From NCBI GenBank assembly GCA_013314815.1, contig JABUEY010000012.1, forward strand, positions 1-46,567: a DNA stretch of 46,567 nt. Reading direction: 5' to 3'. How positions within the stretch are numbered: the first letter of the stretch is position 1; each line of letters starts with the position of its first letter. The notes beneath the pieces are model-generated. The model did not search any database and had not been told where the DNA came from. It worked only from the letters and a program-made list of their open reading frames with translations. A program made the position numbers and the translations under genes. This document shows, one piece after another, positions 22,492 to 29,203 of this stretch. The DNA is from Syntrophobacteraceae bacterium. Its GTDB lineage: Bacteria; Desulfobacterota; Syntrophobacteria; Syntrophobacterales; Syntrophobacteraceae.

Positions 22492-22797
22492 TCACGATTT
22501 GAGCCGCCTCAAGCGCGCCTTCAGGTTCTTCTCTTCGCGCTTGAGCTCTTCAAGGCTCCCGGAAATGCGCTTGACTTCATCTTCGAGCTGGCGCTTTCTT
22601 GCTTCGAGGCATCGATCCCCTTTTGCCCAACGCAGCATGAAGTCAAAGGGGTCGATTGCGGCCCCGCATACATCACATTCAAGCGAACGGCTTTTCTCGC
22701 AAACAATGATTCTTGGATGCTTGCACCACTTCGCCTCGCGAATCCGAATCAGCGCCCTGTCCGGGTCAAAGCGGATAACCTTTGTGCCATCTTCCAT
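22492..22797 (-). CDS. Early zinc-finger/coiled-coil protein
   Basis: A 101-residue protein starting MEDGTKVIRFDPDRALIRIR. A cysteine cluster (AKWCKHPRIIVCEKSRSLEC, then DVCGAAIDPFDFMLRW) looks like a zinc ribbon with CH and CxxC ligands. The C-terminal half is a coiled coil (EARKRQLEDEVKRISGSLEE, LKREEKNLKARLRR). Related small proteins occur in early operons of Mu-like phages, but the job is unknown. The open frame extends to 22,851, without a ribosome site there. Confidence 0.7.
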   Translation of the reverse strand: MEDGTKVIRFDPDRALIRIREAKWCKHPRIIVCEKSRSLECDVCGAAIDPFDFMLRWAKGDRCLEARKRQLEDEVKRISGSLEELKREEKNLKARLRRLKS

Positions 22798-22801
22798 CAC
22801 A

Positions 22802-23224
22802 TCAAAGCTCCGCTTCGATCTGGCGCATTCTCTTGCGGCTCTTGCGCGCATTGTGATATTCCCTGGCCCATTCCAGGAGCTTCACATCATCGGAATCGAT
22901 CACCATTGCCCCAAGCGGCCTTACAAGAGCCTGTATTCCGCCGTTGTCTCCCACTACCGCGCAAAAAATGGGCAGTGCCTGGACGGTCGGCACATACTCA
23001 AGAGCCTTCGGGTTGAGCCATTTTTCAAACGTGTCTCGCCCGAGATCCCCGTTTCCTTTGACCAGGCGCACCCCGAAGCGTCTTGCCAGCTCATTCATGC
23101 GTTCAAGAATTTCGTCGCGGGAAAGACCGCACATCTTGGCCGAAACATTCATCGCCTCCTTGATGCCGGCGACCACATTCAGGCTCGTTGACGAAAACAT
23201 GTTGAGCTGCACCGGTCTTTTCAT
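22802..23224 (-). CDS. Early regulatory protein, CII/CP76-like
   Basis: A 140-residue protein, MKRPVQLNMFSSTSLNVVAG and so on. The middle (LSRDEILERMNELARRFGVR, GRDTFEKWLNPKALEYVPTV, then ALPIFCAVVGDNGGIQALVR) resembles phage regulatory proteins of the CII/CP76 kind, which have an N-terminal HTH and a KWxNP turn. The C-terminus is basic (NARKSRKRMRQIEAEL). GAGGG lies 7 bases before ATG 23,224; a GTG at 23,242 is the alternative. Second gene of the early operon. Confidence 0.65.
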   Translation of the reverse strand: MKRPVQLNMFSSTSLNVVAGIKEAMNVSAKMCGLSRDEILERMNELARRFGVRLVKGNGDLGRDTFEKWLNPKALEYVPTVQALPIFCAVVGDNGGIQALVRPLGAMVIDSDDVKLLEWAREYHNARKSRKRMRQIEAEL

Positions 23225-23241
23225 TGACATTCCCTCTGGCA

Positions 23242-23451
23242 CTAGACTTGTGGAACAAATCCGTACTGCTTTTGCAGCGGCCGATCAAAATTCGTTTCCC
23301 CATCTGGACTCTGGGGGAATATCTCCAAGGTGTCTATGTACGTGGTTCGATTAAGCCGACTTAGCCGATTCCTGATTGCCTTCCGGGTACCCTTGACGCA
23401 GGTGAGGGAAAAGTATCCGTAGAACGCAACAAACCTTGGCTTCCTCTTCAT
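23242..23451 (-). CDS. First gene of the early operon, basic protein of unknown function
   Basis: A 69-residue basic protein, MKRKPRFVAFYGYFSLTCVK and GTRKAIRNRLSRLNRTTYID in its first 40 residues. GGGAG precedes the ATG. It lies about 130 bases downstream of a good early promoter. No family recognised; small basic first genes of early operons often take over host or phage regulation. Confidence 0.6.
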   Translation of the reverse strand: MKRKPRFVAFYGYFSLTCVKGTRKAIRNRLSRLNRTTYIDTLEIFPQSPDGETNFDRPLQKQYGFVPQV

Positions 23452-23525
23452 GGCCGATCTCCCAAAATCCGTCCGCCGTAACCCTCATTTACCGTCCGAT
23501 CTTTTCCTTTTTCGGATGTTGACCC

Positions 23526-23570
23526 GTACACCATCCTTGAAGTAATGTTGCGCTGTGCAGGGTGGTGTAC
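23526..23570 (-). promoter_or_regulatory. Inverted repeat in the early leader
   Basis: Arms of 11 bases (GTACACCATCC and GGGTGGTGTAC, one mismatched pair) enclose 23 bases, just downstream of the predicted start of the early transcript. It could form a leader hairpin or be a palindromic operator for the Ner-like protein. Confidence 0.5.
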
Positions 23571-23586
23571 GTGTTCACCATGGATA

Positions 23587-23615
23587 CCTATACACACCTG
23601 AATGGGTGGAGTCAA
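23587..23615 (-). promoter_or_regulatory. Early promoter (Pe-like)
   Basis: On the minus strand -35 TTGACT (23,610-23,615), a 17-base spacer and -10 TATAGG (23,587-23,592). A repressor-type half site, GTTCCCAAAA, lies at 23,639-23,648 just upstream of the -35. It would drive the whole early operon from 23,451 leftward. Confidence 0.7.
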
Positions 23616-23732
23616 GGTCAAAGATAGATATTTGGGTGGTTCCCAAAACAAATAATTGCCTTATGCCACCCGTTTGGAGGTTATTCTTAGTTATCTCCTG
23701 ATGTTACTGTGCTGGTTCCGCAAATTTCCTTG

Positions 23733-23773
23733 GTTCCCAATTTAGTTCCCAATTTTGTGTTCAGATTGGGAAC
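23733..23773. promoter_or_regulatory. Operator module 1, upstream of the repressor gene
   Basis: GTTCCCAAT at 23,733-23,741 and again at 23,745-23,753 (12-base step), then inverted ATTGGGAAC at 23,765-23,773, 11 bases on. Further half sites are GTTCCGCAAAT at 23,715 and GTTCCCAAAA at 23,639. It lies between the early promoter and the repressor start, as expected for repressor binding. Confidence 0.78.
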
Positions 23774-23817
23774 TAAATCTGGACTCCTTGGTTGGTCTAG
23801 ACTGGACACCCGAATAG

Positions 23818-24249
23818 ATGTTAGCCTCAAGAATGAAAACAGTCAGAGGAGACCTTCCGCAGAAAGCTTTCGCCAACCGGCTTGCTGTACACGTGAACAC
23901 TGTCCAGCGATGGGAAGCGGGCACAAGGCTTCCCTGCGCCGACGACCTACTCAGAATGCAGCAACAGTTTGACATCAACATCAACTGGCTGCTCAGCGGG
24001 GATGGTCCAAAGCATCTGAGCGAGCTGGAGCAGCCCAGGCCTGCGGAAGTGGTCCCCATCGAGAATGGCTTCATTGAGTCATTCAGGACTTGGGTGGCCG
24101 AGCTGATCAGCGAGGATTCTGCGTATAGGGGATGGTTCAAGGTCCAATTAATGAAGTGTTTCCCTGAATTTAAGGAATGGGTCGAAAAAAAACAGGGAGG
24201 GAGGTCATCTGAGAATAGTAGTCCCATGACCCACGAGAACAGCGCATAG
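23818..24249 (+). CDS. Phage repressor, XRE-type (immunity repressor)
   Basis: A 143-residue protein on the plus strand, opposite to the early operon. Residues about 6-62 are an XRE helix-turn-helix: MKTVRGDLPQKAFANRLAVH, then VNTVQRWEAGTRLPCADDLL and the INWLLSGDGP ending typical of phage repressors. The remaining 75 residues are helical (ESFRTWVAELISEDSAYRGW), probably for oligomerisation; no LexA-type protease motif is seen. It differs from the Mu c repressor, which shares its DNA-binding fold with MuA. No strong ribosome site precedes ATG 23,818; ATG 23,833 is an alternative start. Confidence 0.85.
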   Translation: MLASRMKTVRGDLPQKAFANRLAVHVNTVQRWEAGTRLPCADDLLRMQQQFDININWLLSGDGPKHLSELEQPRPAEVVPIENGFIESFRTWVAELISEDSAYRGWFKVQLMKCFPEFKEWVEKKQGGRSSENSSPMTHENSA

Positions 24250-24366
24250 GGGCGCTCTTGGTGGGAAAATTTGGTTCGTAATCGAGTTTTTCGTGTTTTT
24301 AGGCGCAGACTCTTATATATTCATGGATGTTAGCGTCTTACGCTTCCTGTTCGCAAAGATCAGGTG

Positions 24367-24407
24367 GTTCGCAATTCGGTTCGCAATCGGAGTGAAAAAT
24401 TGCGAAC
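24367..24407. promoter_or_regulatory. Operator module 2, between repressor and cargo genes
   Basis: GTTCGCAAT at 24,367-24,375 and 24,379-24,387 (12-base step), then inverted ATTGCGAAC at 24,399-24,407 after 11 bases. The spacing is identical to module 1, with the central C of the half site changed to G. One more half site, GTTCGTAAT, is at 24,274-24,282. It stands just upstream of the DUF4352 gene and probably controls the cargo genes. Confidence 0.75.
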
Positions 24408-24460
24408 CAGGTAGCAACAGAAGGATCACCTTAAACATTCATACAAAAGGAGGTATAAAA

Positions 24461-25162
24461 ATGGCTCTGTCTAAATGTCGTGAATGTGGCAATCAGGTGA
24501 GCACCGAAGCCAAGACATGCCCGCAATGCGGCGCAAAGGTCAAACGACCGATGTCCAAGACAAAGAAGATCCTCCTCGGTCTATTTGCCCTGCTGATAGT
24601 TGCAGGCATATTTGCTCCCAAGGATAAAGACTCACAACAGAAAACCACTCAGACGGCGGCAACAGCCCCAGCCGCCGCCCCAGCTCAACCACCGGGCGAA
24701 AAGCCAGAAGATTCAACTAAGTCCACCGCTCCCGTCGCCGAGAAACCATCAAAACCGATTGCTGGCGTGGGCGACGAGGTGAATGTTGGTAACTTCATCT
24801 ACAAGGTGAATGGGGTTAAATTTTCAAAATCAGTCGGCAACCAATTCGCGCAAGAAAGGGCTGATGGCATATTTCTCCTTGTTGATCTAACCATAACGAA
24901 TACATCCTCTGAAACCCGATTAATTGATAACGCCCTATTCAAGCTCCAGGACCAATCAAACGTTTCATATGAGCCCTCATCCGAAGGCTCCACGGCACTT
25001 GAACTATCTGGAGCCAAGACACTATTCTTGAAGCAATGCCAGCCCAACATCCCAACCAAGGGTGTCCTTGTATTTGAAGTCCCCAACCAGAAGGAATCCT
25101 ACACCTTGAACTTGAGTGGTGGCTTTTGGTCTGCAAAAAACGCTCATGTTAAATTGAACTAA
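24461..25162 (+). CDS. Zinc-ribbon, membrane-anchored DUF4352 protein (cargo)
   Basis: A 233-residue protein. Residues 6-23 hold a zinc ribbon (KCRECGNQVS, then TCPQCGAK); residues about 35-51 are one transmembrane helix (KILLGLFALLIVAGIFAP). About 58-100 is a Pro/Ala/Gln-rich linker. About 105-233 is a DUF4352-like Ig-fold domain (VGDEVNVGNFIYKVNGVKFS, GIFLLVDLTITNTSSETRLI, KGVLVFEVPNQKESYTLNLS). Topology: zinc ribbon in the cytoplasm, Ig domain outside. AAGGAGGT lies 6 bases before ATG. It is not a Mu core gene and lies between the repressor and the phage end, a usual place for host-altering cargo. Function unknown. Confidence 0.8.
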   Translation: MALSKCRECGNQVSTEAKTCPQCGAKVKRPMSKTKKILLGLFALLIVAGIFAPKDKDSQQKTTQTAATAPAAAPAQPPGEKPEDSTKSTAPVAEKPSKPIAGVGDEVNVGNFIYKVNGVKFSKSVGNQFAQERADGIFLLVDLTITNTSSETRLIDNALFKLQDQSNVSYEPSSEGSTALELSGAKTLFLKQCQPNIPTKGVLVFEVPNQKESYTLNLSGGFWSAKNAHVKLN

Positions 25163-25231
25163 CAGCAGGTTATTAAAGGACCAATACCCATAACCAGCAG
25201 ACAGTCTACTTTCGGCCTTGCTATATCGCTC

Positions 25232-25879
25232 ATGTCTTTCTTGTGCGCCGTTACTCCGCTCTATGGCTGGCAGGGAAGGGTGGTCCAGGTAATTGACGGC
25301 GATACCATGGTGGTCATGAAAGGCGAAGAATCCGTGAACGTTCGACTCTATGGTATCGACTGCCCTGAAGGCAATCAGGCTTCCGGTCGAGAAGCTTGGA
25401 TCTTTGCCTCAAAGCTCGCGGACGGTAACCCGGTGGAAGTTCAGCCCATCGACATCGACCGATACGGGCGAACGGTTGCCACCGTCCACGTCAACGGCCG
25501 GTCCATAAACGAAGAATTGATCAGGTCCGGCCACGCCTGGGTCTATACTCAGTATTGCACAAACGACTTCTGCCGCGACTGGCTGAAACTCCAATCCGAC
25601 TCCCAGGGCGCGAGATCCGGCTTATGGGCAGCCAAAAACCCAACCCCACCATGGGATTTCAGGCACTCCTTCAAACTCGCCCAGGCAACACCTCAATCCT
25701 CAAAACCCAAGGCTCCTCCCGCAAGCGCCGCCTCATACCACGGCAACATATCATCCCGCATCTTCCACGACTCTTCCTGTCAACACTACGACTGCAAAGC
25801 TTGCACGGCCACCTTCACCACCCGCCAACAAGCCCTCGACGCAGGCTACAGACCCTGCAAGAAGTGCGGTGCAAAATGA
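25232..25879 (+). CDS. Secreted thermonuclease (SNase family) with C-terminal zinc-binding segment
   Basis: A protein of 215 residues from ATG 25,232. The SNase core runs from about 14 to 135: VVQVIDGDTMVVMKG, VNVRLYGIDCPEGNQASGRE, IDIDRYGRTVATVHVNGRSI and EELIRSGHAWVY. The family's catalytic Arg, Glu and Arg match R38, E46 and R80, with D22 and D43 for the metal. The C-terminal 45 residues hold SSRIFHDSSCQHYDCKAC, then ALDAGYRPCKKCGAK, an Ada-like four-Cys segment found behind many bacterial SNases. The signal peptide seems to begin upstream of the ATG (frame STFGLAISLMSFLCAV); in-frame ATA or ATT codons near AAAGGA at 25,175 may be the real start. Confidence 0.85.
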   Translation: MSFLCAVTPLYGWQGRVVQVIDGDTMVVMKGEESVNVRLYGIDCPEGNQASGREAWIFASKLADGNPVEVQPIDIDRYGRTVATVHVNGRSINEELIRSGHAWVYTQYCTNDFCRDWLKLQSDSQGARSGLWAAKNPTPPWDFRHSFKLAQATPQSSKPKAPPASAASYHGNISSRIFHDSSCQHYDCKACTATFTTRQQALDAGYRPCKKCGAK

Positions 25880-25890
25880 CCCCCACCCCA

Positions 25891-25911
25891 GTTTGCAAAC
25901 AGTTTATAAAC
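25891..25911. repeat. Two adjacent 10-bp palindromes GTTTGCAAAC and GTTTATAAAC
   Basis: Perfect palindromes at 25,891-25,900 and 25,902-25,911, one turn apart, followed by AGTTCGCAC. They lie between the nuclease gene and the phage end. They resemble the GTTYAWAAAC repeats at 5,201-5,231 at the head/tail junction. Confidence 0.5.
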
Positions 25912-25940
25912 AGTTCGCACCCCAAACACCCCTCCCCACT

Positions 25941-26095
25941 TTTGATCACCAAAACGCAATTTCAACCGCAAAATCCCCACCCTCAACCCACCCACGAATT
26001 GCGTTTTGATCACACCCAAAATCCCCCAATCCCACGAATTCACACCAAATCCCGCCAAATCCCAAAACATCCCCAAAATCATCAAACCCAATGCA
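25941..26095. promoter_or_regulatory. Prophage left end with putative transposase-binding sites
   Basis: Site 1, TTTGATCA-N5-ACGCAATT, is at 25,941-25,961 (plus). Site 2, minus strand, has TGATCA and ACGCAATT two bases apart at about 25,999-26,016. Site 3, near the end, is AATCATCA-N6-ATGCAATT at about 26,078-26,098. The DNA between them is strongly C/A-biased on the plus strand, with repeated CCCAAAAT words. Mu ends carry three transposase sites each, so three related sites here fit a left end. The boundary is placed after CA at 26,094-26,095. Confidence 0.6.
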
Positions 26096-26649
26096 ATTTC
26101 CTTGCTCTCAGCCTGATGGTCGCTGCGGCACCCGCGGCAGCTGCAAAGAAGAAGGAGGGAAACAAGCCGGGCGTGGTGATGACCGAAGTGGTGGTCGTCA
26201 AGGCCTCTGTCGAAGTTGTGGACCACGAGAACCGACTTCTGACCCTGAAAGGACCCGAAGGGAATGTTGTGACTGTGAGAGTGGGCGAAGAGGTCCGCAA
26301 CTTCCACCAGATCAAAACGGGTGACGAAATCGTGGCCGAATACTTCGATTCCATAGCGGTCTATGTGGAAAAGTCAGGAAGGAAACCGGCCGCAGGCGAG
26401 CTGGACATGGTGGAAGTGGCGCCGCTGGGAGAGAAGCCCGCGGGTATCGCCGTGAGCACTTCGGAAGTCAAGGCCCTGGTGAAGGATATTGACCACAAGA
26501 AACGCACGGTTACCCTCCAGGGACCCGAAGGTAGGTCGGTTTCCCTGAAAGTGGACAAAGGGGTCAAGAACTTCGACAGAGTCAAGAAAGGCGACGAAGT
26601 CGTTGTGGTCCACACCGAAGCCGTCGCGATCGCCGTCCGAGAGCCGTAA
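26096..26649 (+). pseudogene. Host secreted two-repeat protein gene cut off by the prophage
   Basis: The frame resumes inside a signal peptide (FLALSLMVAAAPAAAAKKKE) with no upstream host start. The mature part holds two copies of a ~55-residue unit: VKASVEVVDHENRLLTLKGP with GNVVTVRVGEEVRNFHQIKT, and VKALVKDIDHKKRTVTLQGP with SVSLKVDKGVKNFDRVKKGD. Each unit resembles a small beta-barrel found in secreted bacterial proteins. The first codons must lie on the far side of the prophage, outside the window. ATG 26,116 could still start a truncated product, but without the charged n-region it would not be exported well. Confidence 0.78.
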
Positions 26650-27032
26650 CGGGAGGCTTAGGCACTTGTGCTTTTGGGTCGAGTCATTATTTTATGAGCA
26701 TTGCCGATTTTATGCCTGTCAGAAGAGTAAGGCAGTGATCGACCGGCAGTTTTCAGGGATCCATCAAAGTGCCATGGTCCAGGATCTTTTGAAGAATGAA
26801 AATCCTTCCATGTCCGCTGTCGTCATTTCAGACCCTTTTATTCAAGGGGTTCGCAAATACCGGGAATATGTCTGCGTCTGCCGAGACGATGCGAGCATTC
26901 GCCGAAAAGCAGGGATCTGGATTCGGGGGAGGATTACTGCCACGCCTGGCAGACGCTCTCCATCGGTTGAGGTCGAAATGGCAAGGGAATGGATAATACG
27001 TGGAGCATGACGAACACAAAGGAGGTGCAAGG
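26650..27032. other. Gap without a convincing gene
   Basis: Open frames cross this stretch on both strands, but none has a good start, ribosome site or recognisable product. The promoter of the gene at 27,033 is expected near the right side; no clear -35/-10 pair was picked out. Confidence 0.5.
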
Positions 27033-27488
27033 ATGAAGAAATCCGCATGGATTATTGCACTGGGCGTGCTCGTGGCGTTGGGTCTCGTGGCAGGTTCAGC
27101 CATTGGAGCTTCCGTCGGGGGAAAGACCGGTTCGGGAGCCTATGAGCAGAGAATGCAGGATTCCTTCGGGATGCCGCTTCTCAGGGGAGATGTCTGGCTC
27201 AAAATGGACCACGATTCCAAGATTGCGTTTATCTGGGGTATGGGTCATGTCATGACCATCGAGCAGGAACTGGCTTCAAAACACCCCGAACTCAAGGCGG
27301 ACGACTTCTCGGCGAAAGGCGTTGAGGCCATGTCCAGCATGTCGATCAACGATGTGGTGGCAAAAGTGGATTCATTCTATCAGGCTAATCCCGACAAGGC
27401 CGAGATCCCCGTGATGCGCGTCGTGTGGGACAATGTCATTAAGCCGAACATCCAGACCGGAATCGCCGGCCGTCCTCTTTCCAAGTAA
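27033..27488 (+). CDS. Secreted protein of unknown function, possibly Rap1a-like
   Basis: A 151-residue protein with a signal peptide (MKKSAWIIALGVLVALGLVA, GSAIGAS). The mature part has VWLKMDHDSKIAFIWGMGHV, then EAMSSMSINDVVAKVDSFYQ and NPDKAEIPVMRVVWDNVIKP. A W-x-M-x-x-x-x-K-x-x-F-I-x-G-x-x-x-G core and a second helix with paired Asn-Pro and Val residues resemble small Rap1a/Tai-type periplasmic proteins, but the match is loose. AAAGGAGG lies 8 bases upstream. It is followed 50 bases later by another envelope protein. Confidence 0.65.
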   Translation: MKKSAWIIALGVLVALGLVAGSAIGASVGGKTGSGAYEQRMQDSFGMPLLRGDVWLKMDHDSKIAFIWGMGHVMTIEQELASKHPELKADDFSAKGVEAMSSMSINDVVAKVDSFYQANPDKAEIPVMRVVWDNVIKPNIQTGIAGRPLSK

Positions 27489-27538
27489 GCAACGCAGCTC
27501 CCGTGGCTGATTCCAACGGGAAACAAAGGAGGAATCGC

Positions 27539-27763
27539 ATGAAACGTGTAGCATATGTGCTTGTTCTTGTGGCGTTTGTTTTCACCCTGGGCTGCGCCGG
27601 GATGACCCCCACCCAGCAGAAGACCCTCAGCGGCGGAGCGATAGGCGCTGCGGGCGGAGCGGGGCTTGCCGCGATTGCGGGAGGCAATGCGGCTGTTGGA
27701 GCTGCGGTCGGTGGTGCGGCGGGAGCTCTCACAGGCTATATCATCGGAACGCAGGGCAAATAG
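27539..27763 (+). CDS. Glycine-zipper lipoprotein
   Basis: A 74-residue lipoprotein: signal peptide with lipobox FTLGC (MKRVAYVLVLVAFVFTLGCA), then a Gly/Ala-rich glycine-zipper domain (LSGGAIGAAGGAGLAAIAGG, then GAAVGGAAGALTGYIIGTQG). Such YMGG/SlyB-type proteins sit in the outer membrane and are often stress-related. AAAGGAGG precedes the ATG. It is probably cotranscribed with the gene before it. Confidence 0.82.
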   Translation: MKRVAYVLVLVAFVFTLGCAGMTPTQQKTLSGGAIGAAGGAGLAAIAGGNAAVGAAVGGAAGALTGYIIGTQGK

Positions 27764-28450
27764 CGCTCCTGTTTCGAACAAGAAACTGCGCCAGTGTGCC
27801 GCCCGTCCGGCAGGGGAGTGAACAGGCTTTCTCGCGGCCGGATCGGGGCGGTGCCGAAGGGGTGTATCTGAAAAGCGTTCGGGAAAGTCTTGCTGGTCAG
27901 GCGAGTCTCCCCGGGATCGACGTCCCGATTTGACAGGGATGGCGAGAACGGCACCTGCATGAATTCTGCATGGATTCGATGAACGTGATGTTGGGCGCAT
28001 GAGGGGGTCCCCCCACAAGTGCCTGCGTGGCTGAGCCAGCCGGGGGATTGCTCCGGCAGCACGGCAATCAGCTCGACTTCCGCCCGGCTGGTCGCATTTA
28101 CAAAAGGATCTGCCTGGCCGGAGTCGTTCCTGGATGGCTGCCGGTTTCCTGTCGAGAACCCTCAAACGATATCGTGGTGACGGTGCTGGAGATCGGAAGC
28201 GTTTTCGAGTCGGTGCCTCCGCATGTATGAGAAAATGCGGGAATGTTCAGCCCGTTATTCCAGGAGATCAGACTGATTACAAATTTCTTGTGCGCTTCAT
28301 AGTTGGTTGTGAGCCCACGGCTTATGGAAGTTTTCTGGAACGACTATGGTTCATCCGGCATCCTCTGCGCGAAAAGCACCGGAGCTCCTCTCGTTTGCCG
28401 GGTGAACTCAAACTCCCCGAAAGCCCAAGAGCCGATGGTGTGCTCCCCTG
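27764..28450. other. Intergenic stretch without a recognised feature
   Basis: About 690 bases between the lipoprotein (plus) and surE (minus), which converge here. Short overlapping frames on both strands lack ribosome sites and family patterns. No strong terminator was found. Confidence 0.5.
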
Positions 28451-29203
28451 TCAGATCTCCCATTTTTTCAGGACGTCGATCATCCCGTAATGAGTGAGAT
28501 CATGATGGATTGGCGTGATGGAGATATACTTTTCGGCCAGGGCGGAAGAGTCCGCGGACGGGTCCAGGTCCGGTTGGATGGCGGAGTTGCAGAGCCAGTA
28601 ATAGACGTGGCTGCGCGGGTCTACTCGGCGGTCGTATTTTTCCACGCACTTCATCCTGCCCTGATGAGTGATACGGATTCCGCTCACCTCCTCCGCGGGA
28701 ACATCCGGGACGTTTACGTTGAGGCACACGCCGGGCGGCATCCCTTCCTTTTCGATTGCCTTGAGAAGCCGCGGGATGAATTCAGTCGCCGAACTGAAAT
28801 CTCGTGGGGAAAAGGAATCGATGGACACTGCAACAGCGGGAATTCCCAGTATGGCGGCCTCGGTTGCGGCGGAGACCGTTCCCGAATAAATCACGTTCAC
28901 GCCGACGTTGGCTCCCATGTTGATGCCTGAAACGACCACGTCGGGAGGGGACGGCAGAAGTTCCGCAATGGCGATCTTGATGCAGTCGGCGGGTGTTCCG
29001 TTCAGAGCATGGCCGAAGAAATGACCGTTGCGGTTCACGGGGGTGACCCTGAGGGGATCGAGCCATGTAATGGCGTGCCCCACGGCGCTCTGTTCCGTTT
29101 CGGGTGCGACAACAGTCACCGCGTGATCGCGGCTCAAGGCGATGTAGAGGGATTCGATTCCCTTGGCGTAGATTCCGTCATCATTCGTCAGTAAAACTCG
29201 CAT
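28451..29203 (-). CDS. surE: 5'/3'-nucleotidase SurE
   Basis: A 250-residue protein with the complete SurE pattern: MRVLLTNDDGIYAKGIESLY (metal-binding NDDG at residues 7-10), VTVVAPETEQSAVGHAITWL, HALNGTPADCIKIAIAELLP and DVVVSGINMGANVGVNVIYS, the latter two containing the conserved Thr/Asn region. Then comes SGTVSAATEAAILGIPAVAV. It removes phosphate from nucleoside monophosphates and acts in stationary-phase survival and nucleotide salvage. It overlaps the end of the korC-type gene by 23 bases, so it is the last gene of that operon. Confidence 0.95.
   Translation of the reverse strand: MRVLLTNDDGIYAKGIESLYIALSRDHAVTVVAPETEQSAVGHAITWLDPLRVTPVNRNGHFFGHALNGTPADCIKIAIAELLPSPPDVVVSGINMGANVGVNVIYSGTVSAATEAAILGIPAVAVSIDSFSPRDFSSATEFIPRLLKAIEKEGMPPGVCLNVNVPDVPAEEVSGIRITHQGRMKCVEKYDRRVDPRSHVYYWLCNSAIQPDLDPSADSSALAEKYISITPIHHDLTHYGMIDVLKKWEI

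Larger units (their letters stand above)
1..26095 (-). mobile_element. Mu-like transposable prophage (left end and most of the genome; right end outside window)
   Basis: The gene order matches Mu-type phages: repressor, early regulators, transposase A, ATPase B, Gam, GemA-like, lysis, gp27/gp28/gp29/gp30-type packaging genes, protease/scaffold, capsid, sheath, tube, tail chaperones, tape measure. All but three genes are on the minus strand. The left end is placed at about 26,095 because the coding frame of a host gene resumes there in the middle of a signal peptide and because putative transposase sites cluster just inside. The terminal dinucleotide (CA on the plus strand, TG on the minus strand) fits Mu-type ends, but the exact base is an inference. 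The prophage runs off the window at position 1, so the right end and duplicated target are not visible. Confidence 0.93.

Noticed and set aside
23448-23651. Minus-strand frame of 67 codons upstream of the early operon
   Set aside because: It starts upstream of the predicted early promoter and overlaps the leader hairpin; no ribosome site.
26603-27010. Plus-strand frame of 135 codons after the interrupted gene
   Set aside because: Starts inside the previous gene in another frame, with odd composition and no family pattern.
27380-28165. Minus-strand frame of 261 codons
   Set aside because: Runs antisense through two small genes that have signal peptides and strong ribosome sites.
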